Position numbers and translations under genes: made by a program. The notes under the pieces were generated by a model. The model ran no database searches. It was not told where the DNA came from and saw only the letters and a program-made list of their open reading frames with translations. Positions 1 through 9,343 of a stretch of DNA of 64,000 nucleotides are shown here, piece after piece. The DNA comes from Phyto melanocephala (taxonomy: Eukaryota > Arthropoda > Insecta > Diptera > Rhinophoridae), in assembly GCA_941918925.1 (NCBI GenBank), contig OW799237.1, forward strand, positions 90,927,015 to 90,991,014, written 5' to 3'. Position 1 is the first letter of the stretch; every line of letters begins with the position of its first letter.

Positions 1-118
1 TAATTGTTTTTGGAATTGGTTTTGAAAAAATTTATAATTTGATGTAACAATGTCCGACATTTCGGTTTTATATTCCAGTTGGAATGCTAATTTTGATTCG
101 AACATAAATCGGTAACAC

Positions 119-248
119 CAGGGACTAAATTACGGCATTCGATCATGAAATTTCACTCGAACGATCGAGTTCGCTGTGCTTTAGGTATAAGAATAATAAT
201 AAGAATTTTCAAATTTCGATCACGTTCGAATGCTGTAATTTGTCCCAG
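119..248. mobile_element. Short palindromic MITE (ATTACGGCATTCGA family)
   Basis: The ends are imperfect inverted repeats of about 35 bp around the core AAATTACGGCATTCGA, read inward from both sides. A related copy forms the centre of the large palindrome at 6285-7016 (6581-6723). No coding capacity is present. The superfamily is unknown because no clear target duplication is visible. Confidence 0.65.
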
Positions 249-1281
249 AACTTATCAGTCTTATTGTGAGTGGCGTTGTCGTATTTTTTTGTAACGTGTT
301 TTATTGACAACGTAAAATGAATTCGATCTGGTTGTATTTCAGTCTTTTTAGACAAGAAGAAATCGCCACTCATAACAAGGTTGTAAATAAAAGACCGACA
401 ACAATTTGATTATATGAACGCCCTGAGAATCTATTTGATTTTCAGAGCGTTTTTACTTTTACACTCTCTTAACAGTGTTACCATATTTTTTATTTAATTT
501 CATACATTTTCTAAAGAAATAAATTTGTTTATATAGTTTTGGCGTAACGAACTATAAGAAAGTTAAATATAAAATTAAAGTTTTTAACGTTTCTGTCGTC
601 GATTTTATTATGAGCCGTGTTTATTCATCAATGCTTTTGCAAACGCAATTTTGTTTAAGCGTAAAGCAGTTATGCACCTAAAGAAAATAAGTTTGTTTTA
701 ACTTTCTGGAAAACTCTTAAGACTTTGTCGAAAAAAAATTTTTTTTAACTATTTCTAGTAAATTTCAAAAACTTCTTAAAACAAGATATTTGAGAAATTT
801 TATTTTTGGACAGTTAGTAAAAAGAAACCCGCTTTAAATGACAAAATTATTTTCCTAACAAAGTTTAAAGTCTTGATTATTATTCCGAATCATTTCTCTT
901 ACTATTTCGGCATAATTCAGGTTGTCTACTAAAGTCTAAACATACGAGTGCTATTATTGCTTGTCTATATACTAACATTTGTTTGTTTTTTAATTTTAAA
1001 TTTCATATGTATAATTAATACTTTAAAGTTTTTCTTGCTTCTGTTTTTGAACCCTCACAATGGGTACCGAAAACTATTATATATGAAACTATTATATATT
1101 TTATATGAGCTCTTACTAAATCTTAAAAAGTAAGTTATTCGTTATATTAATAATAATAATAATAATTAATTAATTAAATACATTGTTAAAAAAAAGTATT
1201 GCACATAGACGTAAGCATAAAGAAGAATTTAGATAAAGTTGGCTGAAAAAATAATATAAAAAAACTGTTACACTTAACAAG
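249..1281. other. Non-coding stretch, AT-rich
   Basis: No gene is recognisable. A short hairpin is present: 262-277 (ending GAGTGGCG) pairs with 365-380 (starting CGCCACTC). The rest is AT-rich sequence with runs of A and T and an (AAT)n-like tract near 1150. Confidence 0.5.
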
Positions 1282-1289
1282 ATATACGC

Positions 1290-1480
1290 CAAGGCGAATT
1301 CAATAAGGTGAACTTATTAGATCAGCTGATCATCAGCTGTTGCCTACTTCTAGGGACCACTTGTAAAATTTTTGTGTATTTTTGACATATCGTTTTGTTT
1401 TACACTAACAAAATACACGTTTGTATTTTTTCACTTTGTAGTTATTTTAGTGACGAGTTCACCTTATTGAATTCGCCTTG
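1290..1480. mobile_element. hAT-like MITE, CAAGGCGAATT family
   Basis: The element starts CAAGGCGAATTCAATAAGG and ends with the inverted copy CCTTATTGAATTCGCCTTG, a perfect terminal repeat of about 24 bp. It is flanked by ATATACGC (1282-1289) and GTATACGC (1481-1488), an 8-bp target duplication with one mismatch. An 8-bp duplication and CAAGG ends fit the hAT superfamily; that assignment is inference. Same family as 1539-2284, 30078-30648, 43933-44184 and 54985-55002. Confidence 0.8.
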
Positions 1481-1538
1481 GTATACGCAGTGGCGAATTC
1501 GAATAAATACGCCTCCTAACCAAATGTTAAATTTCATA

Positions 1539-2284
1539 CAAGGCGAATTCATACAGGTAAAATTATCAGCCCAGCTGATGGGAAAACTTTTTGTCAAAAT
1601 TGATTGAATTTACCTTGATTTTATTTATCAATGCAGGGAAGGAAAATGTGATTTTGGCTTCGGTATTAAACAATTAACTTGAGTGTATTTTTTGATAAGA
1701 AATTTACCAAATGTATGTATATTTGTTGCTTCAGCATAATTTATAGTGTGTTTCACAAATATATATTCTTTTTTTTTAATTAAATTTTATTAAATTAAAC
1801 CTAACATAACAACTTTTCCATCCCTGATATACGAATTGGCCCAAGGCATATCCATAAGGTATATGCAACGGCGAATTGATACAACAAAGCAACTTTTGAG
1901 GGGATGTTTTATGTCAAGGCCAATTCGTACATCAGGGTTGGAAAAGTTGTTTTGACATATTGAATATAATAAAATTTGTTTAAAAAAAGGATATAAATGT
2001 TTGAAACACATTACTAATGACGCAAAAGCTACAAATATACATAAATTTAGCACATTTATTATCAAAAAAAGTACACGGAAGTTAATTGTTTAATACCGAA
2101 TCAAAAATCATGTTTTCCTTCCCTGCATAAATAAGGCAAATTCAACCAATTTCGACAAAAAGTTTCCCCATCAGCTGGGCTGATAATTTCACCTGTATGA
2201 ATTCGCCTTGACAGAAAACACCCCTTAAAAAGTTGCTTTGTTGTATAAATTCGCCGTTGCATATACCTGTATGAATATGCCTTG
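1539..2284. mobile_element. hAT-like MITE with two long inverted arms
   Basis: It is bounded by CAAGGCGAATTCATACAGG on the left and ATGCCTTG on the right, with a perfect 8-bp target duplication ATTTCATA at 1531-1538 and 2285-2292. Inside, about 290 bp of the left arm (1539-1835) recurs inverted at about 1920-2216. A segment around 1843-1925 also recurs inverted at about 2213-2283. It looks like two related MITEs joined head to head. Open frames inside are by-products of the repeat. Confidence 0.8.
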
Positions 2285-2292
2285 ATTTCATA

Positions 2293-3540
2293 TAAGGAAA
2301 AATATTTCAAAGCGAATTATATATTTTTTTTATATGAAGTTTGACATTTGAGAAGGAGTTGAATTCAGTCAGCTAAGCCATTGCGTATGTATATGTATGC
2401 TAAGTGTACACTAGTTAGAAACAAACTAAAATAATAATAAAAAAAAATACTAAAGTCTTACCATTTGTTTTTAATTATACTCATGCACAAGCCCTTGTTT
2501 ACAAATTAAAAAAATTAATAATAAAATGTAAAAAATAAAAACACTATTGCTTTTTAAAAAAAAATAAAATGTTCCCTTTTTTTATTAAATATATTATTTA
2601 TTACATTATTCTATATATGTTTATATATTGCATGACGATATTTTTAAATTTATTTTTTTGTTGTTTATTTTTCGCATAACGTTTTTTGTTTTGTTTTGTT
2701 TTTCTCGCGGTTTTTATAAAATACATCACATAAAAAGTATACAAATATAATATTTGAATTATTAACTTAAAGAAAATATATTTTTGTATTTAATATAAAA
2801 TAATAGGATTTATAAACATGGAGAGGTAAATAAAAATTAAAACATAAAAAAAATACTTTATTTATTTAGCAAATTTAAGAACAAAGAAAAAAGTTATACA
2901 TACTAATAATAATAATAAAATAGGGTTTGTTTAACAAAATTAAAATGTAATTTTAACTTATTTTCTTTTTTTTTTTAAATTTAAATGTTATAATTTATAT
3001 TTATGTATATGTGTGTATGTAAATATAAAACACATAAACAAGTTTGAAATACTTGTTTGGCTATTCGTTGCTTAAATAAAATATTTATCTTTATTCTTTT
3101 GTTAATTTTAAATTATAAATGGAATAATTGTTTTTAAAACTCTCACAAAAAAAAAATTAAATTATAATAAAAAGGAATCGTAAAATATATAAAAAGCATC
3201 ACATGTACGTACTTAAACCTAAGAAAAAGGATAATGCACATTTCAATAAAACGCTTGCGTTGATTTAAATAGCAACAAAAAAGAAGAAGTAAGTTAGAAT
3301 ACAATAATTTACAAAATTTAGCTAAAACGATAATATTTTAAAACTAAAAAGAACATTTCTTTTTTAGAAAACTAAATGGATTAATTTAGGCGGCATTCTC
3401 TTTTGTGTATTAAAACTAAAACAAGGCAAGACATTAATTACTAATGAGACTTTTCAAATATTTGATAAAATTTTTAAGAAATCTAGCTAAAACTTTTGAA
3501 AGGGGGAAAACAATCATTGATATCTGTAAATCAAAGCCAC
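2293..3540. other. Non-coding AT-rich stretch
   Basis: Very AT-rich sequence with many poly-A and poly-T runs. No gene, RNA gene or structured repeat was recognised. Confidence 0.5.
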
Positions 3541-4874
3541 TTTTCGTTGTAATTTTATAACTCAAGAATGGGATCACCTATCCGAACCAAATGTTTAGGC
3601 TTTGTTCGGACTATTTAGTTGATGGCTTATGTGAAGTTTGCACGAAATTCGCCGAGCGGTTTACGGGTAAAAAAGGACAAAATCGGTAAGTCAGTATCTC
3701 TGGGCTTAATAAAGATATCACAAAAATTCAGACAGTACCAAAGCGCCTTTCAGGCGGAAGTACTCGATATCAGGGAAGCATGTAGGGTACTGAATGACGG
3801 GAATATCCACGGGAGCATTGGTATATTTGTCGACAGTCAGGCGGCACTCTTGTCACTCAGGTCATACATTACTACGTCTAAATTAGTTGGCCAATGTAAA
3901 AAGGAACTGTCAAGGCTTGGTCAGCGGGCTGATGAGCTAGCCAGGGGAGGATCTGCTCTGGATATCTCTAATGCAATTGCAGTTGCAATCCCGTTGGGGA
4001 CTATTAAAAGCAGAATCTCCAGACACTTTCTCCGGAAGGCTGATAAGAGGTGGCGTGGGCTGAGCACGTGTAGGGTGGCACGGCTTACGTGGCCCTCTTT
4101 TGATGCACGACGTACATTGCAACTTACCAGTCGAAGTCGGAGGGACATATCGAGGTTACTGGCGGTATTGACGGGTCACTGGATGATAGGCAAACATGCA
4201 AGTCGGCTCGGACTCCCATCGAACGACCATTGTCGCAGTTGTCTGGATAGAGAGAAGGAGGAATCGGTTTTCCACTTTCTCTGCGAATGTCCTGCACTGG
4301 CGGCTAAGAGACACAGATTTCTGGGCGAGCTATACTAGATGGCCTCTCTGCGATATCTGAAGTTGGACTGAATTATCTACTGAGATACCTTAGGGCCACG
4401 GGGTGGATCTAGTACCCTTACTCTTGGATTTTATTCTGAGATACACTGGAAGCTGACGAGTGATGTGGTCCTGTCAAAACGGAGTCATACAGACTCTACT
4501 TGACTGTTGGCGTGCAGCGAACTACCACGATAACCAACCAAAGAGCCTGTTAAAAATAATTGGATAGATGTCGGGTACTTTTCGGAAATTTTGAGTTTTA
4601 AAAGGGATAAAACGGGTAAAAACTGAATTTTCGTACTTTTTCGAACAACATTTATCTTTGAGAAGGATAGCAATAGGAAAAAAGTAAAAACGTAGTTTAA
4701 CTCTCCTTAAAACAAGCTATAATGAATTTTTGTACTTTTTCGAAATTTTGGAATTTAGGGGGAGTTTGAAAATAGCTAACAATTAATAAAATATTTTTTT
4801 TTTTGAATAAATGAATTTGATGTTCCAATTAAATTTTTTTATTTCACTTGATACGTAGCGAAGCACGTAGTTAA
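3541..4874 (+). mobile_element. Degenerate Helitron split by a LINE insertion
   Basis: Sequence from 3541 to about 3713 and from about 4537 to 4874 matches the Helitron at 56368-56798 in the same order and orientation. The right part ends in the same ACGTAGCGAAGCACGTA motif, but the terminal hairpin and CTAG are lost. The two halves are separated by a 5'-truncated non-LTR element, so the LINE landed in a pre-existing Helitron. The left terminus (TCTATATATA) is not recognisable here. Confidence 0.75.
3713..4412 (+). pseudogene. R1/I-type LINE remnant: RNase H and C-terminal zinc knuckle
   Basis: The visible coding remnant starts within the RNase H domain (…QAEVLDI…, FVDSQAALLSL) and lacks the first catalytic Asp block. 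An internal deletion joins the mid-domain directly to ADELARGGSA. It continues into the conserved LTGHW…RLGLP…CRSC…HFLCECPAL zinc-knuckle tail. A frameshift near 4335 puts the normal C-terminus (…LRYLRATGWI, stop at 4410-4412) in another frame. The first 30 or so residues of the open frame that begins at 3619 come from the host Helitron, so that frame is a chimera and not a gene. LINE 3' UTR appears to run on to about 4536. Confidence 0.85.
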
Positions 4875-5279
4875 ATATAATTACGCAAAACCTGTTTGCT
4901 TGTTAGTCTGCTTTACAACCTTAAAATGTTTTGTTGTGAATATTTTAGATTTATATAAAATGGAGTAGTATTTTTCAAGTCTACGATTCAATTAAAAAAA
5001 AAAAACGTATTTAGGAGCAAAAGTACAGCATTAGATTGCCTTCAAAATTAAAACTAAAAACATCTTATTGAAATCTCTATACTAAAGGGTCTAACGATAG
5101 AGAATTTTTGAAATTAGACACTTGAAAGCGGAAATTATGTTAAAGATACATCTGTCTAATTGACTGCAAGTTCTTCAGTTTGTTTTGCCAAGTCAATATG
5201 TATCCGTCCATAGTGTTCGACAATAAAAAAATTTTCAAAATGGCTGTTCTATTCGGGCAACGTTTAGTACAACGTTTTT

Positions 5280-5480
5280 TAAAAAAGTCTTCAGCGGACG
5301 TTTCTAATTTTGGTTGAATTTTAACGCTATCAATACACATGAGATCCAAGAATGTCAAATGCATTCCGAAATGTAACTGTTTGGTGTGGATTGTGGTTTG
5401 ACGGCATCATCGGTCGGTACAGATTTCTTTAATAATGTCGTTCGTTAGGCCATGACCGTCAACAGCGAATGTTTTTTGTT
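5280..5480 (+). pseudogene. Degenerate Tc1/mariner-like transposase fragment
   Basis: Across two or three frames one can read traces of FSDEAHFWLN, a QECQMHxE block and WCGLWFDGIIG, in the order seen in mariner-like transposases. Many frameshifts and stops separate them. It belongs to the same broad family as the remnants at 32689-33900, 49045-50515 and 52848-53115. Boundaries are uncertain. Confidence 0.6.
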
Positions 5481-5599
5481 TTTTTTTTTGCCTAAATGCG
5501 ATGATATGGAGACAAACGACATTAACACGATGTTATATTCCACACCTAATGGCACCGATAGGCCTTTCAAACAAATACACAATTTCGATATCTCGCACC

Positions 5600-6284
5600 C
5601 ACTTTGATTTATGTATGTAAATTGGAAGATAGAAAGAAGAAAGACCCGTTTAAAGCACAAAAAACAAACACGAATCATATGGCTTAATTTAGCCATATTT
5701 ATTTATTATTGTTGTTGTTATTTAACCTTAGAGAAAAGATATCTTTACAAAGTGCAACTGTTGACTGTCGTTAAATGTGTCACCTTTTTTCGAGCAAAAA
5801 AAAAAATCCAATCTAATACCCTTATTATGAGCAACGTTTCATTATCGATTGTGATTGAAAGAACTTATCAAACGAATTATCATTTTGGTATTACGACGCA
5901 CATTCGTCAAAACTTACCGTCATTGTGAATTTTATTCATTTCTTTATATCAAATTTTTTGTAACTGTGACTTACGATTAACTTGCAAATTGGATAACAAT
6001 GAAAAATTCCATTGAAAGTAAAATTCTGTTCGATAAAATATTCGACAAACAACGAAAATTTCGACAACGTGCTTACCCATAGTATAAAATTAATATTTGA
6101 TAATTGACGTTCGATAGTCATCCAAAAATTCAATAGCCAGCATGGATCGAATGCTTAATAATAAGGGCCTGATTTAAGCCTTAATGAATGACACTTTTAC
6201 AAGATTCTGGATAAAACGTGAATTTTTTTCCGCAGGTTTTTTTTTAAGATATTAAAATGTTGTCCATAATCCATAATGTTGTCC
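5600..6284. other. Non-coding stretch
   Basis: No gene or clear repeat was recognised between the transposase relic and the large palindrome. Confidence 0.45.
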
Positions 6285-7016
6285 ATAATACGCCCCAATA
6301 TTTTATCCTGCTGTTCCTTAAACTAACTCAAACGGTGCCTGTGCGACACCCTTTTGAGAGCAAACAATTGTATATCAATTCCTCTACACGACCTTTAAAC
6401 CGATTTGGTTTTATAACCCCAGTTTTTTTACTTTAATATATTTTAAGTGGTTGCTAACACAAAGCACGGGCGTCACATTTCATCTTCTTAACGCACACAA
6501 AATACAAGCGATAAGTCATCGATAAATAACAAAAATGACACAAGACAACGTTGTATTAAGTATACTGTGGCGGGTAGAATAAGTCTGTGGCCAAATTACG
6601 GCATTCAATATCGATCGAAATTTCAATTGAACTTGAAAGTTTTCCTTGCATTTTGTATTGGACTCTAATAAGAATTCTATAATTTTCGATCGACATCGAA
6701 TGCCGTAATTTGGCCACAGACTTATTCTACCCGCCACAGTATACTTAATACAACGTAACGTTGTCTTGTGTCGTTTTTGTTATTTTATCGATGACTTATC
6801 GCTTGTATTTTGTGTGCGTTAAGAAGATGAAATGTGACGCCCGTGCATTGTGTTAGCAACCACTTAAAATATATTAAAGTAAAAAAAACTGGGGTTATAA
6901 AACCAAATCGGTTTTAAGGTCCTGTAGAGAAATTGATATAAAATTGTTTGCTCTCAAAAGGGTGTCGCACAGGCACCGTTTAAGGAACAGCAGGATAAAA
7001 TATTGGGGCGTATTAT
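6285..7016. repeat. 732-bp near-perfect palindrome
   Basis: The arms 6285 to about 6620 and about 6685 to 7016 are reverse complements with very few differences, one being an extra 10 bp near 6324-6335. The outer ends read AATACGCCCCAATATTTTATC in both directions. The centre, about 6581-6723, is a copy of the MITE seen at 119-248. The structure resembles a fold-back element. No convincing target duplication was found, and an assembly or inversion-duplication origin cannot be excluded. Confidence 0.85.
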
Positions 7017-8906
7017 TGGTTCTGCACGGAAAGGAAAATTTAAAGAAAATAAATATCGACCGAGATGCAAAATGGAATTTATTCATTCCTGCGGTATAAG
7101 CTTTCTGCAAAGTAGATTGAACATTCCTGTTTTAATAAAATTTGAGTTGATGTTGTGTTAGCTGCTGGCAATGAAACCATTTGAAATTTATGTTAACGGA
7201 ATATTTTCAAACGCATTTCGTAATTGCGAAACAGAATGAGAAGTAGGACATTGTATTGTCAACGTTGTCGCAAGATTATTTGCGAATAACAAAACGGTGT
7301 CAAGGTGATGTCTCAAAAACGTCGTTGATATTATTTAGTAAAAAATTAATTTTAAGGAAAACTCAGCTTATCGCCCTCAAAAGATAACTTTGCTGTTAAG
7401 TTTTTAAAATTCTGCATGTGGCTAGAAGAAATATTACAAAAATTCTCTGTCAAGACATTTCAAATGAATATTTTCTTATAGAATAATAAAAAAAACAAAA
7501 ATAAATATGCGATTGGATTAGCCTGCCTTTAGCAGTAAGAAAGAGATTTCAGAGCTGCGTGACTTTTGCAATTCTTGAGATAGAATATGACAGCTCGTTT
7601 ATTGGCATATTTAAAAGCGAAAAAAAGGGAGAGAGAGAGAGAGAGAGAGAAATGAAAGGAAAGAAAGAAAAATATAAAAAATATTAACAAAAATATATAG
7701 GGGCTTATTTGAAGTCGATCTTTGCTGGCTATCGAATTTTTCATTGGCTATCGAACGTTAATACATATTGTATTGTAGACTAACCAATTTGGCCCTTTGG
7801 GCTTGCGGAAACCTTTTTTTGAAATAAATAAATAAATAAATACATAAATATCGAATGTTTATTTTCTATTATAAGTAATCATTTAACTCTGCCGAAAAAT
7901 TCGAAATAAATGTTGATTTTTTTCAATATGCAAACAAATTGTATTTGGTTTTAGTCACAAAATAAATATACTATTTTGAAGAATTAGTTTGAATGAAATT
8001 CACAATAGCACTATTATATTATTGTCTTTCGATCTGCCTGAGAAACGCTTACAAACACGCTTAGGATCATAGTGTAATTTCAACAGACCTACCAACATTG
8101 AAATAGATCAAATATTAGAACAAATAATCGTTTGCTTGGAAAATCGTATGTCCTTTTTAATTTATATTTTTCCCCACTTTATAAATGTTTGGCATTAACA
8201 AATTAAGGCCCTGAAATGGGTCAACAAATTTCAAATATTTAAGCTTGATTTCTTAAACCACTTATTTTCCTTGTCTCACCTTTACATAAAAACAAAATCT
8301 TTTCAAAAACATAAAAAAAGCTAAAAATAAACAATTTGGAGAGCATATAAGAAGTTTGTTCTACACTTTTTGTCTTCTTAGCTAATTAGTAAAAATAAGC
8401 TAATTTAAAATAAATAATCTTATTTTAATATCTATATATATATAAATACATATATATGCCTATATAACACACACAATACATTTACACACAAAAGAATTTA
8501 TGATATTAAAATTTTATGCTGATTATTAATTAAATGTAATTTAATTAACTTAAGGAAAGGAAGTAATTTCGAATTGTTTTTCTTGCTCATTTGTTGTTTC
8601 TCTTTTTTTAATTTAATTTAATTTCTTAAAAGCGACAAAAAAAAAACACAAATCTTTAAAAATTGAAAAGTCTACAATTTGCCATAAATACTATATTGTA
8701 TAGTTTTCTTTTTTAACATTTTAAATGTTTTTATATCTTAAATTTGTTGGTGTTGTTTTGTTTTTTGTTTTTTTTTCTAATAAATTTAATTAGATGTAGG
8801 AGTATATAGTGTATATATTGTGATAGTGTGAATAGCATCTAGCGACATTTTATTTTAATAGAATTTCGAAAAAAAAAGATTTGTAAAGTCTACCTTTTTG
8901 TTGAGT
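7017..8906. other. Flank downstream of Khc-73, possible distal 3' UTR
   Basis: AT-rich and non-coding. It holds a (GA)n microsatellite at 7629-7650 and, near 7775-7850, a short conserved-looking segment (GGCCCTTTGGGCTTGCGG) followed by (AAAT)n, which resembles the tail of a retroposon. A candidate Khc-73 polyadenylation signal (AATAAA on the minus strand) lies at 8849-8854, but such hexamers are common in this sequence. Confidence 0.45.
7629..7650. repeat. (GA)n microsatellite
   Basis: Eleven uninterrupted GA units. Confidence 0.95.
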
Positions 8907-9266
8907 TTAAAATGCCGTAGAGCGTCTGTTATATTTTTTCGTATTATTCGTATTCGTATTCGCATCAGTGTTTGTGGGTGCATTGCAATGATTACGTCCT
9001 GGTGTTAGACGCATGATAGAGCATGTGCGTTTCGTAAACATATTATTATCAGTCATTGTGGCTGCTGTTGTTGCTGTTTTTGTCTCATTTTTCAGATAAA
9101 TCTTTTGATTTGGCACTGGTATTCCATTTGTTGCAATTGTGTGGTTGATGTGAGTGCTTGTGGTCGTAGTTGTAAAACTATTAGTTCTATTTATGGTGTC
9201 GGTAACTAATGTGGATTGCCTACAATTAGCCCAACGCTGCATTTGATGCGAACATTTCGGAAATAA
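8907..9266 (-). other. In-frame extension after the Khc-73 stop (3' UTR or readthrough)
   Basis: Directly after the TGA at 9267-9269, the same frame stays open for 119 codons and ends at TAA (8907-8909). The extension starts LFPKCSHQM and is rich in Thr and Asn. The base after TGA is T, whereas C favours readthrough in Drosophila. It may simply be 3' UTR with CAA/ACA-rich sequence. An open frame of this length is uncommon in such AT-rich DNA, so a readthrough isoform is worth testing. Confidence 0.45.
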
Positions 9267-9343
9267 TCATTTACGCCCACCCGTACCACCTAAAGTGCTC
9301 AAACATTCACCACGACTTTTTGAGCGTGGCAAGGCGGCAGATT
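9267..9343 (-). CDS. Khc-73: Khc-73 last coding exon
   Basis: Encodes [20 protein letters not shown] and ends TGGRK, then TGA at 9267-9269. Acceptor ATATTTAG, in phase with the CAP-Gly exon. Confidence 0.85.

Noticed and set aside
3619..4338. Intact 239-residue protein
   Set aside because: Its start lies in Helitron sequence and the rest is a deleted LINE RNase H domain with a frameshift at the end.
5140..5364. 74-residue minus-strand protein
   Set aside because: Overlaps a degenerate mariner-like fragment on the plus strand and shows no recognisable domain.
8907..9242. Independent 111-codon gene after Khc-73
   Set aside because: It is in the same frame as the last Khc-73 exon, separated by one TGA, and has low-complexity Thr/Asn composition; treated as 3' UTR or readthrough extension.
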